Position numbers and translations under genes: made by a program. The notes under the pieces are model-generated. The model was not told the DNA's origin. It did not search any database and worked only from the letters and a program-made list of their open reading frames with translations. A stretch of 64,000 bases of DNA from JBJHBP01 sp050485645 (GTDB lineage Bacteria > Pseudomonadota > Gammaproteobacteria > Steroidobacterales > Rariloculaceae), in contig JBJHBT010000005.1 of NCBI GenBank assembly GCA_050485645.1, forward strand, positions 1 through 64,000, read 5' to 3'. Of this stretch, positions 1 to 8,807 are shown in pieces; positions within the stretch are counted from its first letter, which is position 1; each line of letters opens with the position of its first letter.

Positions 1-2425
1 GCACCAGTTCCACGCGGCCGACAGTCGGCCAGGACTGTTTGAACCACGTCGCCGTGTTCGTGCCACGCTGCTCGTCGAACACGATATGGTGGTTGAAGGG
101 CAGAATGCCGCGGCCGGAGCGGTCCAGAAAGGCGGTGTTGTAGTAATGCCGCAGACTGCGCGTGCCACCGATGCCGTTGTCGTGGTACTCGCGCGTGACC
201 ACGTAGCGTGGGCCGCTGTAGCGCTGCACGTACGGCGCCGGGGGCGTCAGGCCGGTGTTCACCTCGTAGTGCTGCGTGCTGGTGCGCGCCAGTGACTCGT
301 AGTCCACTTCGATCGTATGGCCCAGACCGTCCGTGAACGCCGTGACGACATCGGCAAGCTCCCCTTTGTGCGTGTGCACCAGCCACGTGCTGCCGTTGCC
401 CTTCGTGACAATATCCGGGAAACCATCGCCATTGATGTCGGCCATGAAGCCGCCGTTGGTGCCGGCCCCGGGGCTGTACAGCGACTCGGTAGGCGTGGAC
501 GGCAGGCCCGTGCCGTTGGAGCGGTAGATGCGCCAGTAGTCGCCGTCCGCCAGGATCAGGTCACCACGGCCGTCGTTGTCGTAATCGGCCACCATCGCAT
601 GCTGTGGAGAGCTGCCCGCCGGTATGCCGGTATTGACGGGAGTCGTAATGCCCCAACCCGTGCTCAGGGTCAGCCACCAGGTGTTGGTGGTGGTATTCAC
701 CCAGACCAAATCGTCGAGCCCGTCGCCGTTGAGGTCCAGCGCACGAAAGTGCTGCAATCGCGGAGCCCCCGTAGGGAACATGCCGAGGAATCCAACGAAA
801 TCGTAGCCCTGCGAGCTACCGCTTTCGGCAGCGACGGCCACAAACCACATCTGAAAGCAAGTCGGCGGCATGGTCTGACACTGGTTGCCCCCGAGCACAA
901 GATCGTGACGCCCATCGCCGTTGAGATCGGGCAGCGGCACGTTCGGCATCCAGATCGGCGGTGCCGACTCCACGCTCCCGCCGGAGACGAACGCACCGCC
1001 GGTATTACGTCGATAGTCCGTATCCGTCCCGTTCCAGCCGAACCAGTCCAGCAACCCGTCGCCATCGTGGTCGCGAATGCTCACCTCGCTGAACGAACTG
1101 TACGACAACCCCGTGTTGATGTCCGTGAACCCCGTCCCCGTGGACTGCAGCACATGCCAGTTGCCAGTACTCGCGTTCTGGTAAATCAGATCATCACGCC
1201 CGTCGCCGTCGTAATCGATCACCCGTGCCCGATCCGGGTTCGTCGCCGACGACACGCCGCTGTTGATCGGACTCTCCAACCCGCCGTCGGCACGACCGGG
1301 GTACACCTGCCAGGTGCCGTTCAGCGACACGAAGATGTCCTGCCGCCCGTCGCCGTTCATGTCCCCCACCAGCGGGTGGGCGCCCGCCGTCCTGCCGGTG
1401 TTCGTCGATGCGTTCCAGCCGCGCACGCTGTTCTGCACCGTAAAACCCGTCGCCGGCAGACAGTCGCTGCCCCGGCACAGCGTCACCGACGCAAGCCGGC
1501 TGCGGCCCGTGCCCGTCGACGGCGGGGTCGTGTAATTCAGGTGATAGGTCGCAATCGTCGTGGCGCCGTTGTAGATCACGTCGATCTTCTGGATGCGCTT
1601 GCTGCGCGCCACCTTGGCGCCGCCCGTGTCCGAACCGGCCCGCTGGTCGTCCGCCGGACGGTTCTCGTACGTGATCACAACCTTGTAACGCGACGACAGC
1701 CCCTGACCGGCGTTCGACGTCCAGTGCACCTCGATCGGCAGCACTTCCCCGGTGCTCGTGTTCTCGTCGTAGACGTAACTGATCCGGTTGCCGAACTGGT
1801 CTTCCGTGTACGACAGGTACCAGGTCCGCACCGCACCGCTCGGGAAACTCGGTATGCCTGGGCCTGGCGCCCCAGAGGCAATGGCTTCAATCCGCGAATC
1901 GGTAGTATAGCCATAGTACGACGTGCGCCCGTCACCGTGCTGCACGTAAAACGACTGCGCACCGCTGGTGCTCACCGTGCCGTTCTGATACACCCGCTGG
2001 AACGACTCGATCTCGGTGCGGTACTCCGTGTTGTGCGCACCCTGAGCGCCAGACACCGCGATCAGCCGCTGACCGTTCAGACAGTAGCGATCCGAACTGT
2101 GGTAGCGGTAGCCGTCGGTGAGCCCGTCCTGCGCGTACGTCCGCTGACATCTCGTGATCGCCGAGATGCCGCCCAGCGTCCAGCCCATCCCGGCCAGACC
2201 ATTACCCGAACGGTGGTTGTAGGTCAGCGCAAGATGAGGCTTCAGACCGCCTGTCGCCGCCGGTGCGTCGATCGGAATCGTATACGTCGCATCGCCCTGG
2301 GACGTGACCGCAAAGTGGCCCGGCAGCGTGCCGGGAAACACCGCCGCCCCCGCGCCTGTCGACAACCCCATCCCAAAAGCCAACAGTGCACCGAGCAACG
2401 CCGCACGCAGACGAACTCCCAGCAT
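1..2425 (-). CDS. SpvB/RHS-type secreted protein with seven FG-GAP repeats (5' part; runs off window)
   Basis: The reading frame is open from the ATG at 2425 to the window edge (808 residues visible); the C-terminus is missing. A GGAGG box lies about 5 nt before the ATG. Residues 1-27 form a typical signal peptide ending near AGA. An SpvB-like N-terminal domain follows (motifs TIPIDAP, GNGLAGMGWTLGG). Seven calcium-loop FG-GAP/VCBS repeats lie at about residues 350-670 (NGDGRQDIF, DGDGRDDLI, DGDGLLDWF, NGDGRHDLV, NGDGLDDLV, DNDGRGDLI, NGDGFPDIV). The part after the repeats resembles the TcdB/TcaC middle region that precedes RHS repeats in insecticidal-toxin-like and RHS proteins. In known proteins such architectures lead to a YD-repeat shell with a variable C-terminal domain; that part lies outside the window, so toxin function is inference only. 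Confidence 0.85.
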   Translation of the reverse strand, partial: MLGVRLRAALLGALLAFGMGLSTGAGAAVFPGTLPGHFAVTSQGDATYTIPIDAPAATGGLKPHLALTYNHRSGNGLAGMGWTLGGISAITRCQRTYAQDGLTDGYRYHSSDRYCLNGQRLIAVSGAQGAHNTEYRTEIESFQRVYQNGTVSTSGAQSFYVQHGDGRTSYYGYTTDSRIEAIASGAPGPGIPSFPSGAVRTWYLSYTEDQFGNRISYVYDENTSTGEVLPIEVHWTSNAGQGLSSRYKVVITYENRPADDQRAGSDTGGAKVARSKRIQKIDVIYNGATTIATYHLNYTTPPSTGTGRSRLASVTLCRGSDCLPATGFTVQNSVRGWNASTNTGRTAGAHPLVGDMNGDGRQDIFVSLNGTWQVYPGRADGGLESPINSGVSSATNPDRARVIDYDGDGRDDLIYQNASTGNWHVLQSTGTGFTDINTGLSYSSFSEVSIRDHDGDGLLDWFGWNGTDTDYRRNTGGAFVSGGSVESAPPIWMPNVPLPDLNGDGRHDLVLGGNQCQTMPPTCFQMWFVAVAAESGSSQGYDFVGFLGMFPTGAPRLQHFRALDLNGDGLDDLVWVNTTTNTWWLTLSTGWGITTPVNTGIPAGSSPQHAMVADYDNDGRGDLILADGDYWRIYRSNGTGLPSTPTESLYSPGAGTNGGFMADINGDGFPDIVTKGNGSTWLVHTHKGELADVVTAFTDGLGHTIEVDYESLARTSTQHYEVNTGLTPPAPYVQRYSGPRYVVTREYHDNGIGGTRSLRHYYNTAFLDRSGRGILPFNHHIVFDEQRGTNTATWFKQSWPTVGRVELV

Positions 2426-2464
2426 CACAACCTCCCCCGATGATCACTGGACTGGTTCGCGCTC

Positions 2465-2492
2465 TTTACACTCGTGCACAAACTGCTGTCAA
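2465..2492 (-). promoter_or_regulatory. Sigma-70-like promoter of the SpvB/RHS-type gene
   Basis: On the minus strand a perfect -35 TTGACA (2492-2487) is followed, after 16 nt, by TGTAAA (2470-2465). An A-rich tract lies just upstream of the -35 box, like an UP element. The predicted transcript start is near 2458, about 33 nt before the ATG at 2425. The block around 2490-2600 is clearly more AT-rich than the rest of the window. Confidence 0.55.
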
Positions 2493-2707
2493 AATATTTT
2501 TTTGCAGACAACGCAACCAATTGTTATTTATACCGTCTGTGGTCTGAGATTATGTTTGCTGCAAGTGAAAATGCCGACAACAGCGCAAAGATTCAGGACA
2601 CAAAAATCAGATTCCCGCACGCTCATCAACAAACCGTAGCCGGAGCGCTGAGGTCCTGGTGGCTGAATCGGGTACCGAATGTGCTACCCATGCCGACGGC
2701 AGAACCG

Positions 2708-3091
2708 TTACAGCACGAGAATCGCGTCCATCTCCACCGCGGCACTCTTCGGCAGCGCGGCCACACCGATCGCCGCGCGGGCCGGGTACGGCTCGGAGAA
2801 ATACTCCGCCATGACTTCATTCACCAGCGGGAAGTCGGCCATGTCGGTGAGGAACACATTGAGCTTGGCGATATCGGCCAGCGATCCGCCGGCCGCCTTA
2901 GCCACCGCCGAGAGGTTGTCCAGCACCTGGCGGATCTGTTCGCGGGTGCCGTTGACCAGTTCCATGCTTTCGGGATCCAGCGGGATCTGGCCCGACAGAT
3001 AAACTGTGTTGCCGGCGCGTATGGCCTGGCTGTAGGTGCCGATGGCGGCCGGTGCGGATGATGTATGGATCGCCTTGAAGTCTGCGCTCAC
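2708..3091 (-). CDS. ridA: RidA family reactive imine/enamine deaminase
   Basis: 127 residues, the usual length for RidA (YjgF/YER057c/UK114). RidA hydrolyses reactive enamine/imine intermediates made by PLP enzymes such as threonine dehydratase, protecting other PLP enzymes in the cytoplasm. Family motifs seen: IGTYSQAI, YLSGQIPLDP, NVFLTDM, and the C-terminal PARAAIGVAALPKSAAVEM with the substrate-binding Arg. The frame is open further upstream, but the GTG at 3091 has AGGAG 6 nt before it and gives the normal family length, so it was chosen. It lies 58 nt downstream of spoT on the same strand, the last gene of the yicC-gmk-rpoZ-spoT-ridA string. Confidence 0.93.
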   Translation of the reverse strand: MSADFKAIHTSSAPAAIGTYSQAIRAGNTVYLSGQIPLDPESMELVNGTREQIRQVLDNLSAVAKAAGGSLADIAKLNVFLTDMADFPLVNEVMAEYFSEPYPARAAIGVAALPKSAAVEMDAILVL

Positions 3092-3149
3092 GAAAGCTCC
3101 TGTTGAATAGTTGCGGTTGAAATGAAACGGCGTGTCGAACGGTGCCGTG

Positions 3150-5309
3150 CTAGCCGCCGCTGCGGCTGACACGTACGACGCCGGGAATCGTACGCAGGCT
3201 GCGTATCACCTGCGCCAGCTGGCTGCGGCTGCGCAGCTTGATGCCGAACGTCAGATTCGACGCGTCGCCTTCGGTGTCCACGCGCACCTGGGAGATGTTG
3301 CTGCCGATGGCGGCGATGCGACCGGCGACTTCGGCCAGCAGTCCCACCCTGTCGAACGTGCGCACCTGGATTTCGGTGAGGAATTCGCCCTTGACGTTGC
3401 GCTTCCAGTTTACCGGTATCCACTTCGACGGCTGCTTGCGATACTCGGCGATGTTGCGGCACTGCGTGCGGTGAATCACGATGCCGCGTCCGGTGGACAT
3501 GAAGCCTACGATCTCGTCACCGGGTACCGGATAGCAGCAGCGTGCATAGCTGACCACCATGCCTTCGGTGCCGGCGATGTCCAGCGGTACGCGATTGGCG
3601 GCAGCTTCCGGATTGTCACCGCCATCCTGCTGTGCCAGCAGGGCGGCGACCACCGGCGCCATGCGCTCACCCAGCCCGAGCTGTTCGTACAGCGTATCCA
3701 TGTTGGTCAGTTCCAGCTCACGCAGCAGGGTTTCAACCCGGGTCTTGTCCAGGCGTCGCGGGTTTACCGAATAGGGGCGCAGCGCCTGCGCCAGCAGCCG
3801 CCGGCCGAATTCGCGGGCCTCGTCTTGCTGGAGATTGCGCAGATAGGCGCGTACCGCGTTGCGCGCCTTGGCGGTAACGACGAAATTCATCCAGTTCGGG
3901 TTCGGGCGGGCATTGCGCGCGGTGATGATCTCAACGGTCTCGCCGTTGTGCAGAATGGTTTTCAGCGGCACCGGCTTGCGGTCGATCTTGGCTGCCACGC
4001 AGTGATTGCCGACATCGGTATGCACCGCGTAGGCGAAATCCACCGCGGTGGCGCCGCGTGGCAGGCGCAGAATTTCGCCCTTGGGCGTGAACACGTAGAC
4101 CTTGTCGGGGAACAGGTCCACCTTGACGGTCTCGAGGAACTCCTCGGAATTGGCCGCGTGCTGCATTTCCATCAGCCCGGACAGCCACTGCCGCACCCGC
4201 TGCTCCGTCGAGTACGTCTGCTTGTCCACGGCCTTGTACTGCCAGTGCGCGGCGATGCCGCGTTCGGCCACCTTGTCCATCTCCTCGGTGCGGATCTGTA
4301 TTTCCAACGGCAGCCCGTTCGGTCCGAACAGTGTGGTGTGCAATGACTGGTAGCCGTTCACGCGCGGAATCGCGATGTAGTCCTTGAAGCGTCCCGGCAT
4401 GGGTTTGTACAGCTGATGCGACAGGCCGATCACCCGATAGCAGGTGTCCACATCCGGCACGATGATGCGCACACCGTAGACGTCGACGATCTCGGACAAA
4501 TGCAGGTTCTTGCGCAGCATTTTCATGTAGATGCTGTACAGATGCTTCTCGCGCGCATTGACGCGCGCAACGATGCCGGCGTTTTCCATGCCCTGGCGAA
4601 ACCGCGCTTCGATTTTGCGCAGAAAGTGGCGCTGATTGCCTTTCGCCCGCCGCAGCGAGCGTTCCAGGACGCGGTAGCGGAACGGATAAAAGGTACGAAA
4701 GCCGAGCTCTTCGAGCTCGATTTTGATGCTGTAGATGCCCAGCCGGTTCGCGATCGGCGCGTAGATGTCCAGTGTTTCGCGCGCGATGCGGCGGCGCTTC
4801 TCCATCGGCAGCGCATCAATGGTGCGCATGTTGTGCGTGCGGTCGGCGAGCTTGACCAGGATTACGCGAAGGTCCTGCACCATGGCCAGCAGCATTTTGC
4901 GGAAGCTCTCCGCCTGCGCCTCGGCCGCGCTGTCGAAATGCAGTCGGTCGAGTTTGCTGACACCGTCCACCAGCAGCGCGACGTCCTCGCCGAACTGGTC
5001 GCGGATCTGATCGCGTGTGGCCGGCGTATCTTCGAGTACGTCGTGCAGCAACGCGGCCTTGATCGAGCCGGCGTCCAGATGCAGGCCGGCGAGGATTTCG
5101 GCCACCGCGACAGGGTGGGTGATGTACGCGTCGCCCGTGCGCCGCTGCTGGCCGCGGTGCATCTGTGCGCCGAATTCATAGGCGCGCGTGATGTCGGCAA
5201 GGTCTTCGGCGGGGAGATAGGTCTGCAGGCGCGACAGCAGCTGCGCGAATGCATCGGTGCGCCAGACGACCGGCAGCCGTCGTTCGCGAATGGCTGCACC
5301 GTAGTCCAT
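3150..5309 (-). CDS. spoT: Bifunctional (p)ppGpp synthetase/hydrolase SpoT
   Basis: 719 residues. It makes and degrades the alarmone (p)ppGpp. Domain order: HD hydrolase (residues about 45-195, with LLHDVLEDT carrying the catalytic His-Asp at 89-90), synthetase (about 230-360, with the RFKD motif typical of bifunctional enzymes and NGYQSLHT), TGS (about 390-450, DKVYVFTPKGEI), helical/zinc-finger-like region with PNWMNFVVTAKAR, and a C-terminal ACT domain (about 645-719). Both catalytic halves look intact. The position after gmk and rpoZ matches the classic gammaproteobacterial spoT locus, which supports SpoT over RelA. The start at 5309 gives the standard N-terminal length. Confidence 0.96.
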   Translation of the reverse strand: MDYGAAIRERRLPVVWRTDAFAQLLSRLQTYLPAEDLADITRAYEFGAQMHRGQQRRTGDAYITHPVAVAEILAGLHLDAGSIKAALLHDVLEDTPATRDQIRDQFGEDVALLVDGVSKLDRLHFDSAAEAQAESFRKMLLAMVQDLRVILVKLADRTHNMRTIDALPMEKRRRIARETLDIYAPIANRLGIYSIKIELEELGFRTFYPFRYRVLERSLRRAKGNQRHFLRKIEARFRQGMENAGIVARVNAREKHLYSIYMKMLRKNLHLSEIVDVYGVRIIVPDVDTCYRVIGLSHQLYKPMPGRFKDYIAIPRVNGYQSLHTTLFGPNGLPLEIQIRTEEMDKVAERGIAAHWQYKAVDKQTYSTEQRVRQWLSGLMEMQHAANSEEFLETVKVDLFPDKVYVFTPKGEILRLPRGATAVDFAYAVHTDVGNHCVAAKIDRKPVPLKTILHNGETVEIITARNARPNPNWMNFVVTAKARNAVRAYLRNLQQDEAREFGRRLLAQALRPYSVNPRRLDKTRVETLLRELELTNMDTLYEQLGLGERMAPVVAALLAQQDGGDNPEAAANRVPLDIAGTEGMVVSYARCCYPVPGDEIVGFMSTGRGIVIHRTQCRNIAEYRKQPSKWIPVNWKRNVKGEFLTEIQVRTFDRVGLLAEVAGRIAAIGSNISQVRVDTEGDASNLTFGIKLRSRSQLAQVIRSLRTIPGVVRVSRSGG

Positions 5310-5350
5310 CTGTGTGTGTCCAGCGCCGACCGTTCAGCGGCGCCGGGTGA

Positions 5351-5641
5351 TCAGTCGTCCAGCGAGCCGGGGCGCAGCGACAGCATGTCTTCCGGTCGTG
5401 ACGATGGGGCATCCAGGTCCAGCAGGTCTTCCATGGGCCGGTCGCGTTCCTCGAGAATGCTCGGGCCGATAAAGCCTTCGGCGATCTCACGCAGCGCCAC
5501 CACGGTGGGTTTGTCGTTTTCCCATTCCACCAGCGCCTCGGCGCCGTTGGCGAGCTGGCGGGCACGCTTGGAAGCCACCAGTACGAGTTCGAACATGTTC
5601 GGGATCTTGTCGGAGCAGTCTTCGACGGTAATTCTGGCCAT
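5351..5641 (-). CDS. rpoZ: RNA polymerase omega subunit
   Basis: 96 residues. Omega assists assembly of RNA polymerase and contributes to a ppGpp-binding site, which fits its position next to spoT. The N-terminus MARITVEDC and the helix motifs NMFELVLVASKRARQL and ENDKPTVVALREIAEG are diagnostic. Two in-frame ATGs lie close together (5647 and 5641). The AGGAGG box is only 1 nt from the first and 7 nt from the second, so the ribosome-binding site picks 5641, which also gives the canonical N-terminus. The frame extends further upstream but that part is not family-like. Confidence 0.95.
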   Translation of the reverse strand: MARITVEDCSDKIPNMFELVLVASKRARQLANGAEALVEWENDKPTVVALREIAEGFIGPSILEERDRPMEDLLDLDAPSSRPEDMLSLRPGSLDD

Positions 5642-5726
5642 GGTCATGCCTCCTTGCACAGAGCGGTTACTTGACCCAGTGTACTGCAAGCCCGGTTGGC
5701 GGCAAATCCCGGGCCGTCCAGGCCTG

Positions 5727-6371
5727 TCAGGCGCCGAGTATGTCCAGCGCGGTCCGGCGCTGGCGGGCGGTCTCGTGGGGGGCGCCGCGCCCGGCGGCGA
5801 TGTCGGCCAGCCGCGCCGTGGCCGCATCCGCGTCATCGTTCACCAGCAGGTAGTCGAACTCGGCCCAGTGGGTCATTTCGGCGCGTGCCGCCTGCATGCG
5901 CCGCGCGATCACGTCCTCCGCATCGGTACGCCGTTCGCGCAGCCGCCGTTCCAGTTCCTGCATCGATGGTGGAAAGATGAACACTGTGATCGCGTCAGGT
6001 GCGCGCTCACGCACCTGACGCGCGCCCTGCCAGTCGATGTCCAGCAGCACCGAATGACCGGCCTCGAGCAGCTCGTCGACGTGGCTCCGACCGGTGCCGT
6101 AGTGATGGCCAAACACCTGCGCATGTTCGAGAAACTCGTCAGCGGCGACCATGCGTTCGAACTCGATGCTGTTGATGAAGAAGTAGTCGCGGCCGTGCTG
6201 CTCGGTGTGACGCGGCGCGCGGGTGGTGTAGGAAATCGAAAACCGGAAGCGTGGATCGCGCGTGATCAGATTGCGCGCGATCGTCGTCTTGCCGGCTCCC
6301 GAGGGTGAGGACAGCACCATCAGTCTTCCGTGTGGCCGTCGGTGTGCGACATCCTGCATAGCCCGACTCAC
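5727..6371 (-). CDS. gmk: Guanylate kinase
   Basis: 214 residues. It phosphorylates GMP to GDP with ATP, an essential step in GTP and (p)ppGpp precursor supply. The P-loop SSPSGAGKTT is at residues 21-30; GMP-binding residues are in the segment YTTRAPR...GRDYFF; the lid carries RRLRERRTD. The GTG at 6371 overlaps the yicC stop codon (GTGA), indicating translational coupling; an internal ATG at 6359 is the alternative start. Confidence 0.94.
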   Translation of the reverse strand: MSRAMQDVAHRRPHGRLMVLSSPSGAGKTTIARNLITRDPRFRFSISYTTRAPRHTEQHGRDYFFINSIEFERMVAADEFLEHAQVFGHHYGTGRSHVDELLEAGHSVLLDIDWQGARQVRERAPDAITVFIFPPSMQELERRLRERRTDAEDVIARRMQAARAEMTHWAEFDYLLVNDDADAATARLADIAAGRGAPHETARQRRTALDILGA

Positions 6372-7234
6372 TCCAGGTTCTGAACCTGTTCGCGCATCTG
6401 CTCGATCAGCACCTTGATGTCGACCGCGGCGCGCGTCAGTTCTTCGTCCTGTGATTTCGACGACAGCGTATTCGCCTCGCGATTGAGCTCCTGAATCAGA
6501 AAATCCAGCCGCCGGCCCACGGGTTCATCGCGCCGCAGTATGTCGCGTATCTCGCTGACGTGGCCCGCCAGGCGATCGACTTCCTCGCTGACATCAAGGC
6601 GCTGCGCAACCAGCACCAGCTCCTGCTCCAGCCGCTCGGGGTTGGCCTCGATGTCCAGGCGCCGCAGGCGTTCCTCCAGTTTCAGACGCCAGGCGGTCTC
6701 AAGGCCCGTGAGCCGTGGCGTGATCGTCTCGACCAGCGCCGCAATGGCATCGGCGCGCTGTGTCAGCGCGGCCGCCGTGCGCTGGCCTTCGCGCCGCCGC
6801 GCCTCCTGCAATGCGACCACGGCTTCGTTCAGCGTCGCGAGCACTGGCGCGGACAGCGACTCGGTGCTCTCGCGCGGTTCTTCGAGAACGCCGGGCCAGC
6901 GCAGGATGTCGGCCACCGACAGCGGTTCGGCATCGGGAAACTCACCGCGCACGCGTTCCGTCAGCGTACGCAGCGTGGCCAGCTTCTCGCCGCGGATCTG
7001 CTGGTCGGCATCGGCGGTGAAGGAACGGCTCACGCGCAGCGTGCAGTCCACCTTGCCGCGTGCCAGGCGCGCGCTGACCGCTTCGCGACAGCCGGGCTCC
7101 AGCGCGCGCAGCTCTTCGGGGAGCCTGAACGTCGTATCGAGGAAGCGATGATTCACGCTGCGCAGTTCCCAGACCAGCCCGAAAGGGCCTGATTCGGCGG
7201 CCGCGGAAGCGAAACCTGTCATGCTGTAGGGCAT
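6368..7234 (-). CDS. yicC: YicC/YloC family endoribonuclease
   Basis: 288 residues with the family N-terminus MPYSMTGFA, which fixes the start at 7234; the frame is open 15 codons further up but without family similarity. The C-terminal DUF1732 part has GRRLDFLIQELNREANTLSSK, characteristic of the family. In E. coli YicC is a metal-dependent endoribonuclease linked to sRNA turnover. First gene of the minus-strand operon with gmk, rpoZ, spoT and ridA, and divergent from the phosphatase gene at 7318. Confidence 0.92.
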   Translation of the reverse strand: MPYSMTGFASAAAESGPFGLVWELRSVNHRFLDTTFRLPEELRALEPGCREAVSARLARGKVDCTLRVSRSFTADADQQIRGEKLATLRTLTERVRGEFPDAEPLSVADILRWPGVLEEPRESTESLSAPVLATLNEAVVALQEARRREGQRTAAALTQRADAIAALVETITPRLTGLETAWRLKLEERLRRLDIEANPERLEQELVLVAQRLDVSEEVDRLAGHVSEIRDILRRDEPVGRRLDFLIQELNREANTLSSKSQDEELTRAAVDIKVLIEQMREQVQNLE

Positions 7235-7317
7235 CTTCGTGATCCCATCGGTAGAATGCGCGGGGCGTCGGGTTGCCAAGTCTAAGTTATGCCAGTCAGT
7301 GACACGAGTTGTTTGCC

Positions 7318-8064
7318 GTGCATCTAGAGAGTGCCGAGATCAGTCTTGCGGGCAACCGCCAGGAAAATCAGGACCGGGTTCACGTGGCCGGTTCCTCGCA
7401 TGCGGCGCTGATCATCGTCGTCGATGGCATGGGCGGGCACGCCGAAGGCGCGCTGGCCGCGCAGGTGACCGTGGCCACGCTGAAGGAAAGCTTCCACGCC
7501 GTGCGCCATCCGGTGTTCGATCCGCAGGGCTTTCTCACCATGGCGCTGGCGCGCGCGCACGACCGCGTGGCTGCGCTTGGCGATGACGTGGCCATCGATC
7601 ATAAGCCGCGTGCCACGGTTGCCGTGTGCCTGGTGCAGGAATCGATGCAGTTTCGCGCCCACGTGGGCGACAGTCGCGTCTACCAGCTGCGCGATCAGCG
7701 CGTACATTCACGCACGCGCGATCACAGCCACGTGGAGCTGCTGCTTCGCGAAGGCCTGATCCGCGAACACGAAATGCATCGACATCCGATGCGCAACTAT
7801 GTTGAATGCTGTCTGGGCGGCGATGTCGTTCTGCCGGATATGACCGTCAGCGGTCGGCGCCCGGTGGCCTCCGGCGATGTGCTGCTGGCATGCACCGACG
7901 GATTCTGGTCGGGTCTGGAGGATCGCGAAATCGCGGCGCTGACCGCCACCGGGACGGGTGGTCTGGAAAAGGCGCTGGCCGACCTGGCCCGTCAGGCAGT
8001 CGCGCGCAATGCGCCCCACAGCGACAATACCAGTGTGGCCGCGGTTCGCTGGATCGCCGCCTGA
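7318..8064 (+). CDS. PP2C-family protein serine/threonine phosphatase
   Basis: About 248 residues, a stand-alone cytoplasmic PPM/PP2C catalytic domain (PrpC/Stp1 type) that removes phosphate from Ser/Thr using two metal ions. Metal and catalytic motifs seen: NQDR near the N-terminus, VVDGMGGHAEG, GDSRVY, ACTDGFW and DNTS near the end. The start is uncertain: GTG 7318 has a GAG element about 9 nt upstream and was preferred; TTG 7309 is an alternative that adds three residues. No Hanks-type kinase is present in the window. It is followed after 26 nt by rph, probably in one operon. Confidence 0.88.
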   Translation: MHLESAEISLAGNRQENQDRVHVAGSSHAALIIVVDGMGGHAEGALAAQVTVATLKESFHAVRHPVFDPQGFLTMALARAHDRVAALGDDVAIDHKPRATVAVCLVQESMQFRAHVGDSRVYQLRDQRVHSRTRDHSHVELLLREGLIREHEMHRHPMRNYVECCLGGDVVLPDMTVSGRRPVASGDVLLACTDGFWSGLEDREIAALTATGTGGLEKALADLARQAVARNAPHSDNTSVAAVRWIAA

Positions 8065-8090
8065 TTCGCTTTTCGCAGCAGGAGTGACCG

Positions 8091-8807
8091 ATGCGCCCGA
8101 GTGGACGTAGCGCCGATGAGATGCGGCCGTTTGCCTTTCAGACTCACTACACGCGCCACGCACACGGGTCCGTGCTGGTCGGTTTCGGCGATACCCGGGT
8201 GCTGTGCACCGCATCGGTGGAATCGCGTGTGCCGCCGTTTCTCAAGGGCCGGCAGGAAGGCTGGATCACGGCTGAATACGGGATGCTGCCGGGTGCCACG
8301 CACACGCGCACCTCGCGTGAGGCGGCGCGCGGCAGGCAGACCGGCCGTACCGTGGAAATTCAACGCCTGATCGGGCGCAGCCTCCGCGCGGTCGTGGATC
8401 GCGGAGCGCTCGGTGAACGCACCGTCACCATCGATTGCGACGTGCTGCAGGCCGATGGCGGCACCCGCACGGCCGCGATTTCCGGCGGTTTTGTCGCCAT
8501 GGCGCTGGCCATCGCGCAGCTGCGGCGTCGCGGCGAGCTCGCGCGCGATCCGTTGCATGGCCAGGTGGCCGCGGTGTCCGTGGGTATCTACCAGGGTCTG
8601 CCGGTGCTGGATCTGGATTACGCCGAGGATGCCGAAGCGGAAACCGACATGAACGTGGTGATGAACGACGGCGGCGGCTTCATCGAGGTACAGGGCACGG
8701 CCGAAGGCCACGCGTTCCAGCGCGGCGAGCTCAACAGCCTGCTGGATCTGGCCACCGGCGGCATTCGCCAGCTGCTGGCAGCGCAGGCGCAGGCGCTCGG
8801 CGCGTGA
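8091..8807 (+). CDS. rph: Ribonuclease PH
   Basis: 238 residues. Phosphorolytic 3'-5' exoribonuclease that trims tRNA 3' ends and structured RNAs. Full-length family member starting MRPSGR, with the phosphate-site region ARGRQTGRTVEIQRLIGRSL, DCDVLQADGGTRTAAISG, and MNVVMNDGGGFIEVQGTAEG. An AGGAGTGA box precedes the ATG by about 6 nt. Its TGA overlaps the GTG of rdgB. The rph-rdgB pairing is common in Proteobacteria. Confidence 0.96.
   Translation: MRPSGRSADEMRPFAFQTHYTRHAHGSVLVGFGDTRVLCTASVESRVPPFLKGRQEGWITAEYGMLPGATHTRTSREAARGRQTGRTVEIQRLIGRSLRAVVDRGALGERTVTIDCDVLQADGGTRTAAISGGFVAMALAIAQLRRRGELARDPLHGQVAAVSVGIYQGLPVLDLDYAEDAEAETDMNVVMNDGGGFIEVQGTAEGHAFQRGELNSLLDLATGGIRQLLAAQAQALGA

Noticed and set aside
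317..2443. 708-codon open frame on the plus strand opposite the SpvB/RHS-type gene
   Set aside because: Arg/Val/Ala-rich translation without domains; it is the antisense shadow of a gene with signal peptide, ribosome-binding site and seven FG-GAP repeats.
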